From CAZPHI01 sp964586425 (lineage in GTDB: Bacteria > Bacillota > Clostridia > Lachnospirales > Lachnospiraceae), in contig CAZPHI010000027.1 of the NCBI GenBank assembly GCA_964586425.1, positions 1 to 28,710 on the forward strand: 28,710 bases of DNA, read 5' to 3'. Below the pieces are notes generated by a model that worked only from the letters and a program-made list of their open reading frames with translations, was not told the origin of the DNA and did not search any database. Shown here in pieces: positions 23,113-28,710 of this stretch; position 1 is the stretch's first letter, and each line of letters starts with the position of its first letter. The translations under genes were made by a program, and so were the position numbers.

Positions 23113-25854
23113 ATGCTTCAGATCAAGAATATTCATAAGAAGTATAAAACAGGTGACCTTGTTCAGAAGGCACTAGATGATGTCAGTCTTAATTTTAGGG
23201 ATAATGAGTTCGTTGCTATATTAGGACCAAGTGGTTCGGGAAAAACAACATTACTTAATATTATTGGTGGATTAGACAGATATGATGATGGAGATTTGGT
23301 TATTAACGGAATCTCAACAAAAAAGTATAAGGATAGAGACTGGGACTCATATAGAAACCATACTATTGGATTTGTATTTCAGAGTTACAATTTGATACCT
23401 CATCAGAGTGTATTGTCTAATGTAGAATTAGCTCTTACAATTTCAGGTATATCAAAGTCTGAAAGAAGAAAGAGAGCTAAAGAAGCTTTAGAGAAGGTTG
23501 GTCTTGGTGAACAGCTTCATAAAAGACCTAATCAGATGTCTGGTGGACAGATGCAGAGAGTTGCTATTGCCAGAGCATTAGTTAATAATCCTGATATTCT
23601 TCTTGCAGATGAACCCACAGGAGCACTTGATACAGATACAAGTATTCAGGTAATGGAGTTATTAAAGGAAGTCGCAAAAGACCGTCTTGTTGTTATGGTA
23701 ACACATAATCCAGAGCTAGCTGAGGAATATGCAACACGAATTGTTAAACTTCGCGATGGTAAGATTACGGATGATTCAAAAGAATACATAGTTGATGATA
23801 CGAAGATAGCACCGCCAGAACATAAGAATATGGGACGTTCATCAATGTCATTTTTAACTTCACTTGCACTTAGCGCTAACAACCTTCGTACGAAGAAAGG
23901 CCGTACGTTCTTAACAGCATTTGCCGGATCAATCGGTATAATTGGAATTGCTTTGATTCTATCAATATCTAATGGTGTTAATAATTATATTGCAGATATT
24001 CAGAAGGATACAATGACATCTTACCCGATTACTATTGACTCGCAGACAATTGATCTTTCATCTATTATGAAACAGAATTCAAGTGCAGTTCAGGACAGCT
24101 TAGAACCAGAACATGAGCTTGATGCAGTCTATTCTAATACGACAGATATTGAGATGACTTCGAATGTAACAACGAGTTTTAAAGAGAATAACTTAACTGA
24201 GTTTAAGAAGTATCTGGATAATACAGATAATGATATTCATAAGTATATAGGTGATAATGGAATCGTATATTCATATGATACTCAATTTGATGTGTATTCA
24301 TATGATTCAGAGGGAGCGTTGGTTAATTCTGATGGAAGTACTCTTACAGATAAGAATAATGTAACATCAATGATGATGTCTGGCATGAGTTCTGGAATGA
24401 GTGGCAGTGGTATGAGCAGTATGATGGGCAATAATACCAAGAACTATGAAGAATTGCTTCCGGGCAAAGACAATGCACTTGTTAGTGATGCAATTACAGA
24501 CAATTATGATGTGTTATATGGTCATATGCCTGAGAATTACAATGAATTAGTATTTGTATTGAATGAAAATAATGAGATATCATCAACAGTTCTTTACCAA
24601 CTGGGTATTCTTCCTACTTCAGAGTATAAGGAAATAATCAAGAAAATTGATGCAGGTGAAGAGATTGATTTAGAATCAAAATCATGGACATATGAAGATA
24701 TATGTAATATGACATTCTATATGGTTCCAGCATGTGATTATTATAAGGATAATGGTAATGGAACATTCACATCTGTAAAGGATGATGATGCGGAGCTTAA
24801 GACGTTACTTAATAGTGCTATTGAACTTAAGATTACAGGTGTTATTAAACCAAAAGATGGTGCAAAGAATGCTAATCTGAATAAAACTCTTGCATATACT
24901 AAGGCATTAACAGACTATCTTATTGAGCATACTAATAGTAGCGCTGTAGTTAAAGCACAGCAGGCTTCCGAGGATATTAATGTACTTAATGGACTTAGAT
25001 TTGAACCAGCAGATGATGCAGCAAAGATTGCAGATACAAAGACATATATAGCATCGCTTGGAGTATCTGATAAAGCAAAACTTTGTAAATCAATGTTCCA
25101 GTCGGCATCAGCTACAAATCCACAGATGGCGCAAATGGCGGCAATGGGTGAGAGTGAATTAGCAGCAATGCTTGATAATTATATGCTTAATCCTGAAGAT
25201 ACAACATTGCTTATGATTTACAGCACATATATATCTTCTGGAAGCTATGATGATAATATGAAGGATCTTGGTGTTATAAGCTATGATGCACCATCATCAA
25301 TTAGTATATATTGTAACAGCTTTGAGGATAAGGATGGTATATCAGAGGCAATTAGAGAATACAACAAAACTGTATCAGAGGAAAATCAGATTACCTATAC
25401 GGATTATGTTGGAATATTAATGTCATCTGTAACTACGATCATTAATGTAATCTCTTATGTGTTAATAGCATTTGTCGCAGTATCGTTAATAGTATCATCA
25501 ATAATGATTGGTATTATTACTTATATATCTGTATTGGAACGTACAAAGGAAATCGGTATTCTTCGAGCTATTGGTGCATCAAAGAAGAATATATCTCAGG
25601 TATTCAATGCGGAAACATTCATTATTGGTTTTTGCTCAGGTCTTATTGGTATAATCATTACACTGTTGTTATTGATTCCAGGTAATGCAATTATTCATGC
25701 ATTAACAGATTCTACTCAGGTAAATGCTACACTTCCTGTAGGTGCTGCAATAATTCTGATTATCATAAGTATAATTCTTACTTTAATAGGTGGACTGATT
25801 CCATCTAAGAAAGCTGCTAAGAGAGATCCTGTAACAGCTTTAAGAAGCGAGTAA
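23113..25854 (+). CDS. fused ABC ATPase/FtsX-type permease with large ectodomain
   Basis: MacB/LolD-like mechanotransmission-type ABC protein, 913 residues, with both functions in one chain. The ATPase domain (1-230) is canonical: GPSGSGKT (38-45), Q-loop VFQSYN, signature MSGGQ near 142, ADEPTGALD and VTHN. A first transmembrane helix near 265-290 is followed by an extracytoplasmic domain of about 480 residues, then three helices (about 775-810, 834-862, 875-898) forming the FtsX permease, including the VLERTKEIGILRAIGAS loop. The ectodomain carries a Met/Ser/Gly-rich stretch near 418-443. Such proteins export lipopeptides or antimicrobials or act in envelope signalling. Start ATG with AGGAGG 6 bp upstream. 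No sensor kinase pair is adjacent. The next gene follows after 16 bp. Confidence 0.9.
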   Translation: MLQIKNIHKKYKTGDLVQKALDDVSLNFRDNEFVAILGPSGSGKTTLLNIIGGLDRYDDGDLVINGISTKKYKDRDWDSYRNHTIGFVFQSYNLIPHQSVLSNVELALTISGISKSERRKRAKEALEKVGLGEQLHKRPNQMSGGQMQRVAIARALVNNPDILLADEPTGALDTDTSIQVMELLKEVAKDRLVVMVTHNPELAEEYATRIVKLRDGKITDDSKEYIVDDTKIAPPEHKNMGRSSMSFLTSLALSANNLRTKKGRTFLTAFAGSIGIIGIALILSISNGVNNYIADIQKDTMTSYPITIDSQTIDLSSIMKQNSSAVQDSLEPEHELDAVYSNTTDIEMTSNVTTSFKENNLTEFKKYLDNTDNDIHKYIGDNGIVYSYDTQFDVYSYDSEGALVNSDGSTLTDKNNVTSMMMSGMSSGMSGSGMSSMMGNNTKNYEELLPGKDNALVSDAITDNYDVLYGHMPENYNELVFVLNENNEISSTVLYQLGILPTSEYKEIIKKIDAGEEIDLESKSWTYEDICNMTFYMVPACDYYKDNGNGTFTSVKDDDAELKTLLNSAIELKITGVIKPKDGAKNANLNKTLAYTKALTDYLIEHTNSSAVVKAQQASEDINVLNGLRFEPADDAAKIADTKTYIASLGVSDKAKLCKSMFQSASATNPQMAQMAAMGESELAAMLDNYMLNPEDTTLLMIYSTYISSGSYDDNMKDLGVISYDAPSSISIYCNSFEDKDGISEAIREYNKTVSEENQITYTDYVGILMSSVTTIINVISYVLIAFVAVSLIVSSIMIGIITYISVLERTKEIGILRAIGASKKNISQVFNAETFIIGFCSGLIGIIITLLLLIPGNAIIHALTDSTQVNATLPVGAAIILIIISIILTLIGGLIPSKKAAKRDPVTALRSE

Positions 25855-25870
25855 TTAGAGGAGGCCTCAA

Positions 25871-27508
25871 TTGAAGACACGAAAAATACTTAATAATAAA
25901 TGGTATCTATACTTAACAGAATTCTTTTCAGGGATGTCTGTTATGGCAGTAGAATTAGGAGCTAGTCGATTACTAGCTCCTTATTTCAGTTCATCTCAGA
26001 TTGTATGGACAATAATTATTGGAACAATTATGATAGCAATGGCACTTGGTAACATATTCGGTGGAAGATGGGCTGATAAAAATCCTAATCCAGACAAACT
26101 GTATGGAAGAATTATTATTGCGGCTATCTGGATTGCATTGATTCCAGTAGTAGGTAAATATATTGTAATCGGTGTATCAGCTCTGTTAATATTCACAGTT
26201 AACAGTAATTTCCTTGTGTGGGCTGCATTTGTTGCATGCATGATCCTTTTTGTATTTCCTTTGTTTTTGCTTGGAACAGTAACACCGTCACTCGTAAAAT
26301 ATACTGTAGATAGTTTGGATGATAGCGGAAAAGTAGTTGGTACATTAGGTGCTTTTAATACTATTGGAAGTATTATAGGTACATTCTTGCCAACATTTGT
26401 AACTATTCCAGCAGTTGGAACTTCAATTACTTTCTTAATATTTGCAGGAATACTTCTTGTATTAGCACTGGTATATTTCCTTTCGGAAAAGACTGGTTTT
26501 GTTAAGGTAGGAATTGCATCTGTAGTATTCATACTATCATGCATATTTGGTGCATCTGACAGTTTTGCTTTCTGGGAAAGTAATCTCGCATACGAAGGTG
26601 AGTCAGTATATAATTATCTGCAGGTTAAAGAAGATAATCATAATATTATTCTTTCTACCAATGTATTGTTTGGAGTTCAGTCAATACTGAAGAAGGACCA
26701 GAATTTGACAGGTATGTATTATGATTATGCAATGGCGGCACTTGTAATGGCTGGGTTAGATAAAAAAGATAATGGTAATATGCTTGTATTAGGAATGGGA
26801 ACAGGTACGTATGCTACTCAGTGTAGAAGATATTTTAATAATATTGATATTGAGGGTGTAGAGATAGATGAGAAGATAACAGAACTTGCAGGTAGATATT
26901 TTGAATTACCTGAAGATATTAAAGTTGCTACTTATGATGGGCGTGCTTTTCTTAATTCAATTGATAAAAAATATGATGTAATAATGGTAGATGCCTACCA
27001 GGATATAACAATTCCATTCCAGATGTCATCTGTCGAGTTTTTTTCACTTGTAAAAGACCATCTTACCAAAGATGGCGTAATGGTGGTGAATATGAACATG
27101 AGAGGTAGTGGAGAGGGTAATATTAATGAGTATCTGTCTGACACAATTGCTTCGGTTTTTAATAATGTATATACTGTAGATGTTGCCGGCTCATCAAATC
27201 GTGAATTATTTGCTGCTCAAGGTGTAGATATTAAGGGTGTATTAGATAATTATATGTCTGATATTAATAAATCAACTAATATTACTATTGACATCAATCT
27301 TAGAAATCAGCTTAATTCCTTATATAGCAGAATTAATGCTAACATCAAACATTACAATGCTGGAGATTATATTATGACAGACGATAAGGCACCGGTAGAG
27401 TTACTTGGAATGCAGGTTATTGATGAACTTATCAATAATGAGGTAGACTATTATCGAAACATATATAATGAAAAAGGTCTAAAAGGGCTAATTGACAGCC
27501 TTCAGTAA
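25871..27508 (+). CDS. membrane protein fused to spermidine-synthase-like domain
   Basis: Protein of 545 residues. Residues about 10-230 form roughly seven membrane segments beginning FFSGMSVMAVELGASRLLAPYFSSS, the typical N-terminal part of membrane-fused spermidine-synthase-like proteins. Residues about 255-545 are a Rossmann methyltransferase/aminopropyltransferase fold with LGMGTGTYA (SAM loop), VEIDEKI, YDGRAFL and VDAYQ. The loop lacks the GGGDG of true spermidine synthases and the catalytic DSSDP-like motif is replaced by DAYQDITIPF, so polyamine synthesis is not assured. Start: TTG at 25871, 6 bp after GAGGAGG; no suitable ATG is near. It lies 16 bp after the ABC gene, probably one unit. 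Confidence 0.85.
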   Translation: MKTRKILNNKWYLYLTEFFSGMSVMAVELGASRLLAPYFSSSQIVWTIIIGTIMIAMALGNIFGGRWADKNPNPDKLYGRIIIAAIWIALIPVVGKYIVIGVSALLIFTVNSNFLVWAAFVACMILFVFPLFLLGTVTPSLVKYTVDSLDDSGKVVGTLGAFNTIGSIIGTFLPTFVTIPAVGTSITFLIFAGILLVLALVYFLSEKTGFVKVGIASVVFILSCIFGASDSFAFWESNLAYEGESVYNYLQVKEDNHNIILSTNVLFGVQSILKKDQNLTGMYYDYAMAALVMAGLDKKDNGNMLVLGMGTGTYATQCRRYFNNIDIEGVEIDEKITELAGRYFELPEDIKVATYDGRAFLNSIDKKYDVIMVDAYQDITIPFQMSSVEFFSLVKDHLTKDGVMVVNMNMRGSGEGNINEYLSDTIASVFNNVYTVDVAGSSNRELFAAQGVDIKGVLDNYMSDINKSTNITIDINLRNQLNSLYSRINANIKHYNAGDYIMTDDKAPVELLGMQVIDELINNEVDYYRNIYNEKGLKGLIDSLQ

Positions 27509-27585
27509 TTATAGAATACAGAATCGGAATAGTTCATAACATATATGTATAAGGAATCATTGCTGTATAGATTGGTAGTGCGTAT

Positions 27586-28710
27586 ATGAATAATGGTAAG
27601 CTTGAGAATCTGCTTAATGTTGCGTTAAATGTTACTGATGAAGAAAGAATGAAAACACCTGATTTGGAAACAGGATATAATCCTGATAATAGAACCTGGG
27701 AATTAATTGTAAGATATAATCAGAATATAGATATACTAAAAGAGGAGTTACCTGAAGTTTTGGTAACTCCTCTTCTTGGCAGATATGCTATATTACAGGT
27801 TCCACAGGGCTTAATTGATGCAGTATCACAGAAGAGTTATATTGAATATATAGAGAAACCAAAGCGTCTATATTATGAGCTTTATAATGAATTATTGGCA
27901 AGCTGTATAACATCGGTGCAGCGTGGAAGTGGAGGTAGTGGATTGTCAGGAGCAGGCACTATCGTTGCAATAATTGATACAGGAATTGATGTGCTTGACA
28001 ATGACTTTAGAGATGTTGATGGAAGTACAAGAATTGTAAGTATACTTGATCAAACATTAGGTAACAGAGAGTTTAGCCAGAATGAAATTAATGAGTATCT
28101 AATAGATGGCAGAGGACGCTTTGCTTCTACTGATGTTGTAGGACATGGAACTAATGTGGCTAAAATAGCCTGTGGAAATCGTGGAGTTGCAACAAAGGCA
28201 GATATTATGGCTGTTAAACTGGGACTTAGTGAGGCAGATTCGTTTCCACGTACAACTCAGATTATGTCAGCAATTGATTATGTTGTTAAAAAGGCGGAGC
28301 AACTTAACCGGCCGGTAGCTATTAATCTTAGTATAGGCAATAATTATGGTAACCATAGTGGCACTTCGCTTTTAGAGACATATATTAATGCAGCAGCAGA
28401 TTATTCGATTAATAGCATATGTATAGGGGCGGGTAATGAGTCTGCATCTGCAATTCATACAGGTGGTGTGGTACGTTCTGGTGAAGAGACAGTTGTAGAA
28501 GTAAGTGTCAGAGAGTACGAGAGTTCGCTTAATATCCAAATCTGGAAGAACTATAAGGATGTATTTCGCATTATTTTGACGGCACCTGATGGCCGGACGG
28601 TAATATCAGTGATTACAAGTGGTGAAACTGTGTCTCAGTCACAAACAGAGGTAATCCAGACCGCATTCTATAGAGAAACAAAAATACTAACATATGTGGG
28701 TGTGCCGAAT
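27586..28710 (+). CDS. CspB-like subtilisin-family (S8) protease, 3' end outside window
   Basis: Partial gene; 375 codons are visible and the frame is open to the window edge. Residues 1-110 are a prodomain-like segment (AILQVPQGLIDAVSQ, YIEYIEKPKRLYYEL) typical of clostridial Csp proteases, which process germination cortex hydrolases. The S8 catalytic domain follows: Asp131 in AIIDTGID, His187 in VVGHGTNVA and the oxyanion Asn284 in GAGNES. The catalytic Ser (GTSxA) would lie beyond the end. There is no signal peptide, as in Csp proteins. Start ATG at 27586 is the only ATG after an in-frame stop at 27568, but its SD is weak (GGTAG). A strong hairpin lies at codons 52-63. Several Csp paralogues exist in Lachnospiraceae, so a germination role is not certain. 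Confidence 0.85.
   Translation, partial: MNNGKLENLLNVALNVTDEERMKTPDLETGYNPDNRTWELIVRYNQNIDILKEELPEVLVTPLLGRYAILQVPQGLIDAVSQKSYIEYIEKPKRLYYELYNELLASCITSVQRGSGGSGLSGAGTIVAIIDTGIDVLDNDFRDVDGSTRIVSILDQTLGNREFSQNEINEYLIDGRGRFASTDVVGHGTNVAKIACGNRGVATKADIMAVKLGLSEADSFPRTTQIMSAIDYVVKKAEQLNRPVAINLSIGNNYGNHSGTSLLETYINAAADYSINSICIGAGNESASAIHTGGVVRSGEETVVEVSVREYESSLNIQIWKNYKDVFRIILTAPDGRTVISVITSGETVSQSQTEVIQTAFYRETKILTYVGVPN
27740..27774 (+). repeat. perfect 13-bp inverted repeat inside the csp-like gene
   Basis: Arms 27740-27752 and 27762-27774 are exact complements (core AGAGGAGTTACC) with a 9-nt loop. It falls within codons of the prodomain and is not followed by a T-run. Confidence 0.85.

Noticed and set aside
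25996..26544. 182-residue minus-strand open frame
   Set aside because: It lies wholly within the membrane part of the spermidine-synthase-like gene, which has clear family motifs; no start signals on the minus strand.
1..28710. CRISPR array, insertion sequence or prophage
   Set aside because: No regularly spaced repeats, transposase, integrase or structural phage genes were found; the only tandem repeat is the 33-bp array at 8374-8406.

Overview
The window looks like chromosomal DNA of a low-GC, Gram-positive anaerobe of the class Clostridia, most likely Lachnospiraceae. The evidence is the AT-rich composition, strong AGGAGG-type ribosome binding sites, a SigH-type sigma factor, tRNA genes without encoded CCA, a CspB-type subtilase, a tetrahydrofolate riboswitch ahead of an ECF folate transporter gene, and a large hybrid GGDEF/EAL protein. 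This is inference from gene content; no species is assigned. Nearly all genes lie on the + strand.

Layout. 1-3825: a minus-strand PAP2-like membrane protein diverges from a three-gene unit (divergent ABC ATPase, multi-pass membrane protein, membrane-anchored Asp-box repeat protein) that ends in a hairpin. 3870-4145: a tRNA-Val/tRNA-Met unit with near-consensus promoter and terminator. 4186-8102: the housekeeping block ispF-cysS-mrnC-rlmB-sigH, a compact version of a classic Firmicutes order (isoprenoid precursor, Cys-tRNA, rRNA maturation and methylation, post-exponential sigma factor). 8117-8509: a tRNA-Thr gene, its terminator, and a tandem 11-bp repeat resembling arm-type integrase sites. 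8510-9701: a surface-protein gene broken by a frameshift. 9747-14261: carA-carB (carbamoyl phosphate for pyrimidines and arginine) behind a promoter whose very short leader holds a complete intrinsic terminator.

14263-16862: an SseB-like gene overlapping queH, then a membrane-anchored protein with an acidic tail. 16908-20719: a PAS/GGDEF/EAL c-di-GMP protein with an AbiEi-like winged-helix protein right behind it. 20761-22563: promoter, THF riboswitch with a visible SD-sequestering hairpin, a folT-like gene with a membrane domain inserted in it, and a YfcE-type phosphoesterase. 22677-27508: a zinc-ribbon membrane protein, a fused ABC ATPase/FtsX permease with a large Met-rich ectodomain, and a membrane-fused spermidine-synthase-like protein. 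27586-end: the 5' part of a CspB-like subtilisin.

Most of the window is ordinary core genome. The best leads are the carAB short-leader terminator, the FolT protein with an inserted membrane domain, the Cys-rich tail on IspF, the integrase-site-like repeats beside tRNA-Thr, and the divergent ABC/Asp-box cluster. I found no CRISPR array, insertion sequence, integrase or phage gene. No single previously undescribed system can be demonstrated from sequence alone.
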